64,000 nt of DNA, taken from positions 2,046,001 to 2,110,000 of the forward strand of contig NZ_CP048433.1 of assembly GCF_010509075.1 (NCBI RefSeq), given 5' to 3'. This stretch comes from Collinsella aerofaciens ATCC 25986. Lineage in GTDB: Bacteria > Actinomycetota > Coriobacteriia > Coriobacteriales > Coriobacteriaceae. Each line of letters opens with the position of its first letter. Position 1 is the stretch's first letter. The notes beneath the pieces were generated by a model, which ran no database searches, was not told the origin of the DNA, and saw nothing but the letters and a program-made list of their open reading frames with translations. Below, piece by piece: positions 25,484 through 34,087 of the stretch. The position numbers and the translations under genes were made by a program.

Positions 25484-26545
25484 ATGGAGAGGATACTCGG
25501 CGTTAATCTCTCTGGCTGGTTTATTCCCGAGCCTTGGGTGACCCCGTCGCTATACGCGGCGACCGGTGCATCCAACGCGGCCGAGCTGCAGGAGGCCATG
25601 GGCACCGCCGCCTATAACGAGCGCATGCGCCGTCATTACGAGACGTTTGTGAGCGAGGACGATTTCCGCCGCATGGCGCAGATTGGCCTCAATGCCGTGC
25701 GTCTGCCGGTACCCTGGTATGCCTTTGGCTCGCAGGAGTCCGATGCGTCCTACATCTCGGTTGTCGACTACATCGACCGTGCAATTGAGTGGGCTGCCAA
25801 GTACGACATCCGCGTGCTGCTTGATCTGGCGACGGTGCCCGGTGGCCAGGGCGATTCCAACGATTCGCCCGCCACGCCAGAGGCTGTTGCCGAGTGGCAT
25901 TCGTCCACCAACGGTCGTCATGTCGCACTCGACGTGCTCGAGCGCTTGGCCGATCGCTACGGCGAGGCCGAGAGCCTGCTGGGCATTGAGCTGCTGGATA
26001 CGCCGCAGATGAGTGTCCGCAAGAGTCTCTTTTCCATGACGGATGGCATTCCGGCGCACTACCTGCGCAACTTCTATCGCGATGCCTATGAGCTCGTCCG
26101 TTCGTATATGCCCGAGGATAAGATCGTCGTCTTCTCGTCTTCGGGGCATCCCGGCGAGTGGAAGCATTTTATGCGCGGCGCCAAGTACAAGAACGTCTAC
26201 ATGGACCTTCACCTGTACCATTACCGCGACGAGCATGCGCTCGACATCACGAGCCCCCGCGGGCTGACGACGGCGATTTCGCGTAACAAGCGCGAGCTTA
26301 AAGAAGCGATTTCAACTGGGTTCCCCGTGCTGGTGGGCGAATGGTCGGGCGCGGCGATCTTTGCCAACTCGTCGGTTACGCCCGAGGGCCGCAATGCCTA
26401 CGAGCGCGTGTTTATCGCCAACCAGCTGGCTTCGTTTGCGCCGGCTGCCGGTTGGTTCTTCCAAACGTGGAAGACCGAGAAGCGCATTGCAGCATGGGAC
26501 GCCCGCGTGGCGCTCGGTACGCTCGAGCGCGGCATGATTGAATAG
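25484..26545 (+). CDS. Glycoside hydrolase family 5-like protein lacking the usual acid/base Glu
   Basis: 353-aa protein beginning MERILGVNLSGWFIPEPWVT, close in pattern to exo-beta-1,3-glucanase-type GH5 enzymes. The conserved VRLPVPW (Arg73), DLHLYHY, GEWSGA (Glu286, nucleophile position) and GWFFQTWK are visible. The acid/base motif normally read as GIELLNEP is GIELLDTP here, with Asp172-Thr173-Pro174, so the general acid Glu is missing. There is no signal peptide, so it acts inside the cell if at all. The start is the ATG at 25484 after GAAGGGGG. The open frame upstream to 25238 crosses the promoter and tRNA cassette. Confidence 0.75.
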   Translation: MERILGVNLSGWFIPEPWVTPSLYAATGASNAAELQEAMGTAAYNERMRRHYETFVSEDDFRRMAQIGLNAVRLPVPWYAFGSQESDASYISVVDYIDRAIEWAAKYDIRVLLDLATVPGGQGDSNDSPATPEAVAEWHSSTNGRHVALDVLERLADRYGEAESLLGIELLDTPQMSVRKSLFSMTDGIPAHYLRNFYRDAYELVRSYMPEDKIVVFSSSGHPGEWKHFMRGAKYKNVYMDLHLYHYRDEHALDITSPRGLTTAISRNKRELKEAISTGFPVLVGEWSGAAIFANSSVTPEGRNAYERVFIANQLASFAPAAGWFFQTWKTEKRIAAWDARVALGTLERGMIE

Positions 26546-26551
26546 GTTGAT

Positions 26552-27430
26552 ATGACGCAAAACAGCGCCCATACGGGCAAACTCTATGTGGTCGGAACGC
26601 CCATCGGCAACTTGGGCGACCTGTCCCCGCGCGTTGGCGAGGCCTTTGCCGCCGCCGATGTCATCTGCTGCGAGGACACGCGTGTGACGTCAAAGTTGCT
26701 GATGCACCTGGGTATCTCCAAACCGCTTGTCCGTTGTGACGAGAATGTGATTACCAGCCGCGCCGCCGGTCTGGTCGACCGTCTGCTGGCGGGGGAGACC
26801 CTCGCCTTTGCTTCGGACGCGGGCATGCCGAGCGTGTCCGATCCCGGCCAGGCGCTGGTCGAGGCGGCACGTGAAGCAGATGTGCCTGTCGAGGTTATCC
26901 CCGGGCCCTCTGCTTGTGTTACGGCGCTTGTTTCGTCCGGCATTCCCTGTGAGCACTTTTTCTTCGAGGGCTTTTTGGGCCGCAAGCATGGCGACCGCGT
27001 GCGTCGACTGCAGCGTCTTGCCGTGGTGCCCGGTGCGCTCATCTTCTACGAGTCTCCACATCGCATCGTGGCGACGCTCGAGGCCGTGGCCGAGGTCTTT
27101 CCCCAGCGCGAGGTCGCTGTCTGCCGCGAGCTTACCAAGCTGCACGAGGAGGTCTTGCGCGGGCCAGCTGCCCAGCTCGCCGAGGAGCTGCGTGCTCGCG
27201 GCGAGGTAAAGGGCGAGATTGCGCTGGTCATCGCGCCGCCGAGCGAGGATGAGGAGGCCGGTATCGTGCCGGTTGGCGCCGCGGCAGTGGATCCCGACGA
27301 GGCCCTGCGCGAGGATATCCGCGCCGCGCTCGAGGAGGGGGAGCCTGCGTCTGCGGTTGCAAAGCGCCTGTCGCAGAAGTACTCGCGCCGTAAGCGCGAT
27401 GTCTATGCCATGGTGCTCGATATGCAATAG
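26552..27430 (+). CDS. rsmI: 16S rRNA (cytidine-2'-O)-methyltransferase RsmI
   Basis: Methylates the ribose of C1402 in 16S rRNA using S-adenosylmethionine. 292 aa with the tetrapyrrole-methylase fold. Motifs seen are YVVGTPIGNLGDLS (residues 12-25), CEDTRVTSKLL, FASDAGMPSVSDPG and FYESPHRI. It starts 6 nt after the GH5-like gene and precedes metG by 69 nt. The acidic insert near 230-260 is probably variable. Confidence 0.95.
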   Translation: MTQNSAHTGKLYVVGTPIGNLGDLSPRVGEAFAAADVICCEDTRVTSKLLMHLGISKPLVRCDENVITSRAAGLVDRLLAGETLAFASDAGMPSVSDPGQALVEAAREADVPVEVIPGPSACVTALVSSGIPCEHFFFEGFLGRKHGDRVRRLQRLAVVPGALIFYESPHRIVATLEAVAEVFPQREVAVCRELTKLHEEVLRGPAAQLAEELRARGEVKGEIALVIAPPSEDEEAGIVPVGAAAVDPDEALREDIRAALEEGEPASAVAKRLSQKYSRRKRDVYAMVLDMQ

Positions 27431-27499
27431 ATGGAGGATATCCAGCCCTTGCGCTAGAATCATCCCCTGTATGCAACGTTTTTCTGGAGGACAAACCCC

Positions 27500-29101
27500 A
27501 TGGATCAAAGCAAGCCTTCGTTCTTTATCACGACGCCCATCTACTACGTCAACGCCGATCCGCACCTGGGCACGGCTTATTCCACCATCATCGCCGACGT
27601 TCAGGCTCGCTATCGCCGCTCCGCCGGCTATAACGTCAAGTTCCTGACCGGCATGGACGAGCACGGCGAGAAGGTCGCCGAGGCCGCAGCCAAGCACAAC
27701 ATGACGCCTCAAGAGTGGACCGACAGCCAGGCTCCGCACTTCAAGGAGCTTTGGAACAAGCTCGAGATCTCCAACGACGACTTCATCCGCACCACCGAGC
27801 CGCGCCAGCACCATGCTGTGCAGTACCTGTGGGAGCGCATGAAGGAGTCCGGCTACCTGTATAAGGGCAGCTACGATGGCTGGTACTGTGTGCCCGACGA
27901 GACCTACTTCACCGATACGCAGGTCCAGAAGGGCGACGAGGAGTACGGCAGCGTCGGCCAGCACCTGTGCCCCGACTGCCACCGTCCGCTGGAGCGCGTG
28001 CAGGAGGAGTCCTACTTCTTTAAGCTTTCTGCCTTCCAGGACAAGCTGCTCAAGCTCTATGACGAGCACCCCGACTTTGTCGAGCCTGCGTTCCGTATGA
28101 ACGAGGTACGCAGCTTTGTCGAGGGCGGCCTTAACGACCTTTCCGTGAGCCGCACGAGCTTTGACTGGGGCATTCAGGTCCCGTTTGACGAGGGCCACGT
28201 GACGTACGTGTGGTTCGATGCGCTGCTCAACTACATGACGGCCGTCGGCTACGGTGTCGACACCGACGAGGCACGTGCCGAGCTGTCCTATCGCTGGCCT
28301 GCGCAGTTCCACATCGTGGGTAAGGACATCATCCGCTTCCACTGCGTCATTTGGCCCGCCATGCTCATGGCCATCGGCGAGGCCCTGCCCGAGCACGTCT
28401 TTGCCCACGGCTTCCTGACCGTGCGCAATGCCGAGACTGGCAAGGCCGAGAAGATGTCCAAGAGCCGCGGCAACGCCATCGCTCCGCAGGACGTTATCGA
28501 CATGCTGGGCGTCGAGGGCTATCGCTACTACTTCATGACCGACGTCGTCCCCGGTACCGACGGCGCCATCAGCTTCGATCGCATGGAGCAGGTCTACAAC
28601 GCCGACCTGGCCAACAGCTGGGGCAACCTCATCTCGCGTTCGCTCAACATGAGCGCAAAGTACTTTGATGGTTGCGCGCCCGCCAAGCCCGCGTCGTTCG
28701 ATGCGTTCGACAACCCGCTGGCAAAGATCGCCGATGGTCTGGTCGAGCGCTACATGGCCAAGATGGACGTGCTCGATTACGGTGGAGCCAAGGACGAGGT
28801 CATGGAGCTCATCCACGCCGCCAACCACTACATCGAGGACTCCGAGCCCTGGGCACTTGCCAAGGACGAGGCCAAGGCTGACGAGCTGGCGTTTGTGATC
28901 TACAACCTGCTCGAGGCCATCCGCATTGCCGCTCACCTGCTGATGCCGCTCATGCCCCAGACTTCTGCCGAGGCTCTGCGCCGCCTGTCCTGCGAGGACG
29001 AGGCCGCGAGCGACGACCTCAAGGGCATTTGCGCTTGGGGCTTGCTTGCTGGTGGTCAGCCCGTCGAGAAGGGCGATCCGCTGTTCCCGCGTCTGGCGTA
29101 G
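27500..29101 (+). CDS. metG: Methionine-tRNA ligase
   Basis: Class I synthetase charging tRNA-Met. 533 aa. The HIGH-like motif is PHLGTAY near residue 22, the Zn-binding region includes CVPDETYF and CPDC (about 130-160), and KMSKS is in KAEKMSKSRGN at about 315-325. The anticodon-binding helical domain follows. It lacks the C-terminal tRNA-binding OB domain, as in the shorter MetG type. RBS is CTGGAGGA at 27484-27491. Confidence 0.96.
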   Translation: MDQSKPSFFITTPIYYVNADPHLGTAYSTIIADVQARYRRSAGYNVKFLTGMDEHGEKVAEAAAKHNMTPQEWTDSQAPHFKELWNKLEISNDDFIRTTEPRQHHAVQYLWERMKESGYLYKGSYDGWYCVPDETYFTDTQVQKGDEEYGSVGQHLCPDCHRPLERVQEESYFFKLSAFQDKLLKLYDEHPDFVEPAFRMNEVRSFVEGGLNDLSVSRTSFDWGIQVPFDEGHVTYVWFDALLNYMTAVGYGVDTDEARAELSYRWPAQFHIVGKDIIRFHCVIWPAMLMAIGEALPEHVFAHGFLTVRNAETGKAEKMSKSRGNAIAPQDVIDMLGVEGYRYYFMTDVVPGTDGAISFDRMEQVYNADLANSWGNLISRSLNMSAKYFDGCAPAKPASFDAFDNPLAKIADGLVERYMAKMDVLDYGGAKDEVMELIHAANHYIEDSEPWALAKDEAKADELAFVIYNLLEAIRIAAHLLMPLMPQTSAEALRRLSCEDEAASDDLKGICAWGLLAGGQPVEKGDPLFPRLA

Positions 29102-29143
29102 AGACCGCGCGAGCGCCATATCGGCAATTTGCTGTTTAGCTGT

Positions 29144-29176
29144 AAGGGCATGGCCGCCACGGTCCATGCCCTTTTG
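29144..29176 (+). terminator. Terminator between metG and rsmA
   Basis: AAGGGCATGG pairs with CCATGCCCTT around a loop, then TTTGTTT. It is 40 nt after the metG stop and 35 nt before rsmA. Confidence 0.8.
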
Positions 29177-29211
29177 TTTCAAGACACCGCCATCATGCTA
29201 AGGAGGCAGCC

Positions 29212-30072
29212 ATGACAACTTCGCCTTTGGCAAACCCCACGGCCACCAGGGAGCTGCTGGAGGAGTTTGGCCTTGCGACCAAGCATCGCCTGGGCCAGAA
29301 CTTTCTAATCGACAATCATGTGATCGAGCGTATCTGCGAGCTTGCCGAGCTTGCAGGTGACGAGCGCGTACTCGAGGTGGGTCCGGGTTGCGGTACGTTG
29401 ACACTTGCGTTGCTGCAGGAGGCGGCGTGCGTCACGTCGATCGAAGCAGATCCCGAGCTCGAGCCGGTGCTCGATGCTCACGCCGCCGACTACGCCAACT
29501 TCCGCTTTATCATGGGCGACGCGCTTAAGGTGGGCCCGGAGCAGATTGAGCAGGCCGCCGGCGGCGAGCCCACGGTATTTGTCGCGAACTTGCCCTATAA
29601 CGTGGCGGCGACAATCATCCTGCAGTTCTTCCAGACGATGCCCGCGCTCAAGCGCGCCGTCGTCATGGTGCAAAAGGAGGTTGCCGATCGCATTGCCGCA
29701 GTGCCGGGCAACAAGACCTATGGCGGCTATACGGCAAAGCTCGGCCTGTATGCGCAGGTGACGGGTCGCTTTGAGGTGCCGCCGCGTTGCTTTATGCCGG
29801 CGCCGCACGTGGACTCGGCCGTCGTGCGTATCGACCGTGTTGACGGCGTGGTACCCGAAGGACTCGATCGCGAATTTGTGGCCCGCGTGATTGATGCTGC
29901 ATTTGCTCAGCGTCGCAAGACCATCCGCAATTCCATGAGCGCCAACGGTTTTGCCAAGGACGTGCTCGATGCCGCCATTGAGACTTGCGGTATCGCACCC
30001 ACCACGCGTGCCGAGACGCTTGATGTTGCCGACTTTGTCCGCCTGGCCCAGGAGCTAATCCATGATGCCTAA
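29212..30072 (+). CDS. rsmA: 16S rRNA dimethyladenosine transferase RsmA (KsgA)
   Basis: Dimethylates A1518 and A1519 in 16S rRNA during 30S maturation. 286 aa. Motif I is LEVGPGCGTLTLALL after RLGQNFLIDN, the acidic motif II is SIEADPEL, and the catalytic NLPYNV lies near residue 126. The Shine-Dalgarno is AAGGAGG. The 3' end overlaps tatD by 11 nt, giving a coupled pair. Confidence 0.96.
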   Translation: MTTSPLANPTATRELLEEFGLATKHRLGQNFLIDNHVIERICELAELAGDERVLEVGPGCGTLTLALLQEAACVTSIEADPELEPVLDAHAADYANFRFIMGDALKVGPEQIEQAAGGEPTVFVANLPYNVAATIILQFFQTMPALKRAVVMVQKEVADRIAAVPGNKTYGGYTAKLGLYAQVTGRFEVPPRCFMPAPHVDSAVVRIDRVDGVVPEGLDREFVARVIDAAFAQRRKTIRNSMSANGFAKDVLDAAIETCGIAPTTRAETLDVADFVRLAQELIHDA

Positions 30073-30979
30073 TGCCGCACGCGTGACGTTTACCAAGAAA
30101 AAGAAGACGGTTGCCTGCCCCGTGCCCTTGGCACCGCTTGCCGACACGCATGCGCATCTGCTTTCGTTTTGGGGCAAAGAAGTGCCCGAGACGCTCGTGC
30201 GCGCCAAAGCCGCGGGCGTCGACCTGTTGGTGACGATGTTCGATCCCATCGCTGACAAACGCAGCGTGGCGGACTATAGCGACTGGCTGGTGCGCGAAAT
30301 TCTGCCGATGCGGGATATTCCGCAGATCAAGTATCTTGCCGGCGTGCATCCGTATGGCGCGCCGGACTATACCGACGACGTTCACGCACAGGTCGTTGCC
30401 GCACTCGATGACCCCTTATGCGCCGGTATTGGCGAAATCGGCCTGGACTACCATATGGACTATGACGACGATATCGCGCCGGCACCCCATAACGTGCAGA
30501 TTGACTGCATGGCGTGTCAGCTCGAGCTTGCCGTGTGCCGTAACGTGCCGGTGGAGCTGCATCTGCGCCACGAGGACACGGACCATGAGCGTACCTCGCA
30601 CGTGGACGCCTACAACGTGCTTCGTGAGGTGGGCGTGCCCCAGGCCGGTTGTGTGCTGCACTGCTTTGGCGAGGACCGCGCCACGATGGAGCGCTTTGTG
30701 GAGCTGGGCTGCTATATCGCCTATGGTGGTGCGGCTACCTTTAAGCGCAACGACGACGTGCGCGAGGCATTCGCGGCAACCCCACTCGATCGAATTTTGT
30801 TCGAGACGGATTGCCCATATATGGCTCCGGAGCCCATCCGCGGTCTTGAATGCGAGCCCGCAATGATCTCCATTACGGCAAACACGCTGGTCAACGACCG
30901 TGTCGATCGTACCGGCGAGGATGCTGAGGCAATCGCGCGAGCAGCTTGGGAAAATGCCTGCAAACTTTTTCAAAAATAG
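30062..30979 (+). CDS. tatD: TatD-family metal-dependent DNase/hydrolase
   Basis: 305 aa. The metal-binding ADTHAHL (about 29-35), GVHPYGAPDY, IGEIGLDYHMDYDDD (Glu and Asp ligands), ELHLRHED, LHCFGED and LFETDCPYMAPEP fit the TatD amidohydrolase-fold family of 3'-exonucleases or deacylases. It has a basic 20-residue N-terminal extension (VTFTKKKKTVACP). It overlaps rsmA, a common neighbour of tatD in Gram-positives. Confidence 0.92.
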   Translation: MMPNAARVTFTKKKKTVACPVPLAPLADTHAHLLSFWGKEVPETLVRAKAAGVDLLVTMFDPIADKRSVADYSDWLVREILPMRDIPQIKYLAGVHPYGAPDYTDDVHAQVVAALDDPLCAGIGEIGLDYHMDYDDDIAPAPHNVQIDCMACQLELAVCRNVPVELHLRHEDTDHERTSHVDAYNVLREVGVPQAGCVLHCFGEDRATMERFVELGCYIAYGGAATFKRNDDVREAFAATPLDRILFETDCPYMAPEPIRGLECEPAMISITANTLVNDRVDRTGEDAEAIARAAWENACKLFQK

Positions 30980-31022
30980 TTCTTGCGTTCGCGATGGCGC
31001 TCCGTTATTCTAATTCCTGCAC

Positions 31023-31109
31023 GCGGGCGTGGCGGAATTGGCAGACGCGTACGGTTCAGGTCCGTATGGGGGCAACCCCATGAAGGTTCAAGTCCTTTCG
31101 CCCGCACCA
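31023..31109 (+). tRNA. tRNA-Leu(CAG)
   Basis: Class II tRNA with a long variable arm (TGGGGGCAACCCCA), perfect acceptor GCGGGCG/CGCCCGC and encoded CCA. The anticodon loop TTCAGGT gives CAG. Promoter TTGCGT (30983-30988), 17 nt, TATTCT (31006-31011). A terminator follows at 31117-31145. Confidence 0.96.
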
Positions 31110-31145
31110 TTGATTGAAAAGCTCCCAGCAATGGGGGCTTTTTTG

Positions 31146-31321
31146 TTTTGGGCCCATCGCGGGGACTTGAACCTGCGAAGGAGCGAGCGCCAAGAAAACG
31201 CGGAGCGTTTTTAGCGAGCTGGCGAGGACGCTGGCAGGCGGCCGAAGCCGGTGCGGATACGCGGACGTCCTTTCGCCCGCACCATTAAATGAAAGAGCTC
31301 CCAGCAATGGGGGCTTTTTTG
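31146..31321 (+). repeat. tRNA-tail cassette (Leu)
   Basis: Tail plus terminator (31092-31145) is repeated at 31267-31321. The spacer begins with an antisense T-arm (GGGACTTGAACCTGCGAAGG), then AAAACGC-GGA-GCGTTTTT and the AGCGAGC...GCCGGTGCGGAT block shared with the Arg cassettes. The third hairpin is cut short here (CGGATACGCGGAC). The outer GGAC/GTCC stem matches tRNA-Leu's T-stem, not that of other tRNAs. Confidence 0.82.
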
Positions 31322-31383
31322 ATATGCACGATCTCCTTGGACGGGTATCCTAGTGCCAACGTGTGCCTATCAGAGGAGAGACC

Positions 31384-32322
31384 ATGCTGTTGTCCGGAAT
31401 CATTGCCGCCCTTACGAGTCTTCTGCTTCCCATCATCATTTTGTTGCTGCTGCTCCCCAACGCCTGCTATGTCGTTGAACAGCAGCATGCCGTAATCATC
31501 GAGCGCCTGGGCAAGTTTAACCGCATCGTCAACGCGGGCTTCCACATGAAGGTGCCCGTAATCGACCGCAAGGCCGCCACGGTGAGTCTGCGCACCATGA
31601 AAAACGGTTTTGGCATCGACGTTAAGACCCAGGACAACGTGACCATCGGCCTTGAGGTCTCTGCTCAGTACCACGTGAGCTATGACATGGGCGCCGGCCC
31701 GGCAGATTCGGGTATCTACAAGAGCTACTACATGCTGCAGGAGCCCGTCGACCAGATGCGTGACTTCATCACCGACGCCCTGCGCTCTTCGATTCCCGTC
31801 TACACACTCGATGAGGTCTTTGCCAAGAAGGATGACATCGCCAAGGATGTCAACGCTACCGTTTCCGAGCAGATGGCCGCCTACGGCTTCACCCTCGTGT
31901 CGACGCTCATCACCAAAATCGCACTGCCGACCGAGGTCGAGAACTCCATGAACGACATCAACGCCGCCCAGCGCAAGCGCGCTGCGGCACAGGAGCTCGC
32001 CGAGGCAGACCGTATCAAGCGCGTCACCGAGGCGACCGCCGAGGCCGAGGCTATGGAAAAGGCGGGCGAGGGCATCGCCAACCAGCGCAAGGCCATTGCG
32101 CTGGGTATCAAAGATTCGCTCGAGATCATCCAGGAGACGGGTGTCGGCAATGACGAGGCCAACCAACTGTTCATGTTTACGCAGTGGTCCGAGATGATGA
32201 CGGAGTTCGCTCGCACGGGTAAAACCTCGACGGTCGTGCTGCCGAGCGACTTTTCGCAGTCGGCCTCTATGTTCGAGCAGATGCTGGCTGCCGGTAAGGT
32301 TCAGAACGAGTCAAAGGAGTAG
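31384..32322 (+). CDS. SPFH/Band 7 (slipin/stomatin-like) membrane protein
   Basis: 312 aa. An N-terminal membrane segment (about 8-27, LTSLLLPIIILLLLLPNACY) is followed by an SPFH domain (QQHAVIIERLGKFNRIVNAG, then FHMKVPVIDRK). A coiled-coil Ala/Glu/Arg-rich region comes at about 190-240. Such proteins form oligomers in membrane microdomains. GAGGAGAG sits just before the ATG at 31384; the GTG at 31363 would start before this site. It is followed 6 nt later by rlmH. Confidence 0.88.
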   Translation: MLLSGIIAALTSLLLPIIILLLLLPNACYVVEQQHAVIIERLGKFNRIVNAGFHMKVPVIDRKAATVSLRTMKNGFGIDVKTQDNVTIGLEVSAQYHVSYDMGAGPADSGIYKSYYMLQEPVDQMRDFITDALRSSIPVYTLDEVFAKKDDIAKDVNATVSEQMAAYGFTLVSTLITKIALPTEVENSMNDINAAQRKRAAAQELAEADRIKRVTEATAEAEAMEKAGEGIANQRKAIALGIKDSLEIIQETGVGNDEANQLFMFTQWSEMMTEFARTGKTSTVVLPSDFSQSASMFEQMLAAGKVQNESKE

Positions 32323-32328
32323 GCACGC

Positions 32329-32799
32329 GTGAAATACACCGTCGTTTGTGTTGGCAAGCTCAAAGAGCGCTTTTGGAAGGACGCGTGCGCTGAGTACACC
32401 AAGCGCCTAGGCGCCTATGCCAAGGTGGATATCCGCGAGGTGGCCGATATTGACCCGGCCAAGGCGGGCGGCGTGGATGCCGCACGCGACAAGGAGGGGG
32501 CGGCGATTCTTGCTGCCTTGCCGTCTCGAGCGCATGTGATCCTGCTGGCTATCGAGGGCAAGGAGCGTTCGAGTGAGGAGCTCTCGGCGAGGCTCGGCGA
32601 TCTTATGCTACGAGGCAGCAGCGACATCGCCTTTGTGATTGGCGGATCGGACGGCGTGAGCGATGAGGTGCGCGCCCGCGCCGACGAGATGCTCAGCTTT
32701 GGACGCATTACCTTGCCGCATAACTTGGCGCGCGTGGTGCTGCTGGAGCAAATCTACCGCGCCTGCAAGATCAGCCGTGGCGAGCCGTATCACAAATAG
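32329..32799 (+). CDS. rlmH: 23S rRNA (pseudouridine-1915-N3)-methyltransferase RlmH
   Basis: Small SPOUT-fold enzyme, 156 aa, acting on assembled 70S ribosomes. It shows the knot motifs LLAIEGKERSSEE, FVIGGSDGVSDEV and the C-terminal LARVVLLEQIYRACKISRGEPYHK ending, which is diagnostic. A GTG start lies close behind the slipin gene. Confidence 0.96.
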   Translation: MKYTVVCVGKLKERFWKDACAEYTKRLGAYAKVDIREVADIDPAKAGGVDAARDKEGAAILAALPSRAHVILLAIEGKERSSEELSARLGDLMLRGSSDIAFVIGGSDGVSDEVRARADEMLSFGRITLPHNLARVVLLEQIYRACKISRGEPYHK

Positions 32800-32872
32800 G
32801 TCGGCAATACGAAACAATGGCGTGGGACAATACCTTTCGTTTTGAGGAATGTGTCTGAAAGGACTATGAGAT

Positions 32873-33643
32873 ATGAAGATTGGATTTGTCGGTTTTGGCA
32901 ATATGGCGAGCGCTATGGCCGATGGCTGGATCGCTGCCGGTGTAGCTGCGAGCGACATGTGCGCCTGCGCGGGTCGCTACGACGCACTGGTTGAGCGCTG
33001 CGAGGCGCGCGGCATGGTCGCCTGCCACGATGCCGCCGAGGTTGTCGCCGCATCCGATATCGTGGTCGCTGCGGTCAAACCGTACATGATCGAGAAGGTA
33101 TTCGCCCCGCTCAAGGACATTCTTGCCGACAAGGTCGTTCTGTCGGTTGCCTGGACTTGGGACAGTGCCAAGTGGGAGCGGGTCCTGCCGGGCGTCGCGC
33201 ATATCTCGACGGTGCCCAACACACCGGTTTCGGTGGGCGAGGGCGTCATCGCCTGCGAGAAGGCTTCCACGCTTAGTGATGAGCAGAGCGCCGTGGTGCT
33301 TGATCTGCTTGGCAAACTCGGTGCGGTGGTCGAGCTCGATACGAGCCTGCTGTTTGTGGGCGGCACGGTGGGTGGTTGCGCTCCGGCATTTGTCGCCATG
33401 GCAATCGAGGCCCTGGGCGATGCGGCGGTCAAGCACGGTATCCCGCGTGCCGATGCCTATCGCATTGTGAGCCAGATGGTGCTAGGTACGGCAAAGCTGC
33501 AGCTTGCAACTGGCCAGCATCCTGCGGCGATGAAGGATGCCGTATGCTCGCCCGGTGGTGCCACCATCAAGGGCGTCGTTGCGCTCGAGGACGCTGGCAT
33601 GCGCAGCGCCCTGGTCAAGGCAATCGACGCAACTCTCCAGTAA
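32873..33643 (+). CDS. proC: Pyrroline-5-carboxylate reductase
   Basis: Last step of proline synthesis, reducing P5C with NAD(P)H. 256 aa. The Rossmann motif is KIGFVGFGNMASAM at the N-terminus; VAAVKPYMI and the C-terminal CSPGGATIKGVVALED signature are present. It sits 73 nt after rlmH, with GAAAGGA upstream. It is followed by an inverted-repeat region. Confidence 0.93.
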   Translation: MKIGFVGFGNMASAMADGWIAAGVAASDMCACAGRYDALVERCEARGMVACHDAAEVVAASDIVVAAVKPYMIEKVFAPLKDILADKVVLSVAWTWDSAKWERVLPGVAHISTVPNTPVSVGEGVIACEKASTLSDEQSAVVLDLLGKLGAVVELDTSLLFVGGTVGGCAPAFVAMAIEALGDAAVKHGIPRADAYRIVSQMVLGTAKLQLATGQHPAAMKDAVCSPGGATIKGVVALEDAGMRSALVKAIDATLQ

Positions 33644-33645
33644 AA

Positions 33646-33802
33646 CCGACCAAAAAAAGGACGGGTTTATTTTTGGCAGGTATTTTCTGCGGTTTTGTCC
33701 TTTTAGCGAAAAGCGCCCCGCAACTGGCTCAATTCCAGTTGCGGGGCGCTTGCGTTTGCCCAGATAAAACAGACCAAAATAAACCTGTCCCTTTTTGGCA
33801 GG
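33646..33802. repeat. Inverted repeat pair enclosing a perfect hairpin
   Basis: The outer arms 33649-33682 and about 33767-33800 are related in inverted orientation (CCAAAAA, GGAC, GGTTTATTTT shared; about 80 percent by eye). Inside is a perfect 17-bp hairpin (33711-33727 with 33735-33751). It probably terminates both proC and the convergent small gene. The outer arms look like a dispersed palindromic element. Confidence 0.6.
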
Positions 33803-33976
33803 TTAGTCCCAGAAGCTGTCTTCCTCATCCTCGGACTTGGGTCCGCGGTCGACGTACATCTTATGGGTACGCTTCTCCATTACAAAGGCAAGAATCGCAA
33901 ATAACAGGATGCCGCCGGCGAAAAGGATGGCAAAACCGGTGCGGGTGCCAAACAAAAAGGAAAAAACTGCGTCCAT
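33803..33976 (-). CDS. Small single-pass membrane protein, 57 aa
   Basis: The frame begins MDAVFSFLFGTRTG with a Shine-Dalgarno-like AGAAGG 6 nt upstream on the minus strand. Residues 14-32 form one hydrophobic helix (FAILFAGGILLFAILAFVM). A basic MEKRTHKMYVDRG and an acidic SEDEEDSFWD tail follow. Possible promoter TATACT lies near 34022-34027 on the minus strand. No family is recognised. The topology and charge pattern make it a credible gene although short. Confidence 0.65.
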   Translation of the reverse strand: MDAVFSFLFGTRTGFAILFAGGILLFAILAFVMEKRTHKMYVDRGPKSEDEEDSFWD

Positions 33977-34087
33977 TGGGTGCCTTCTTGCGTAGTTGAG
34001 TTGGGTCGTAAACGCTCATAAGTATATACTTGCCCATACATGTACAAGGTTGCAACCTAAATGGAATGTATATCGCCGGAGGATCTA

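Noticed and set aside
26690-29182. 830-codon open frame opposite rsmI and metG
   Set aside because: It spans two well-supported genes on the other strand and has low-complexity composition. A frame crossing an intergenic gap is not a gene.
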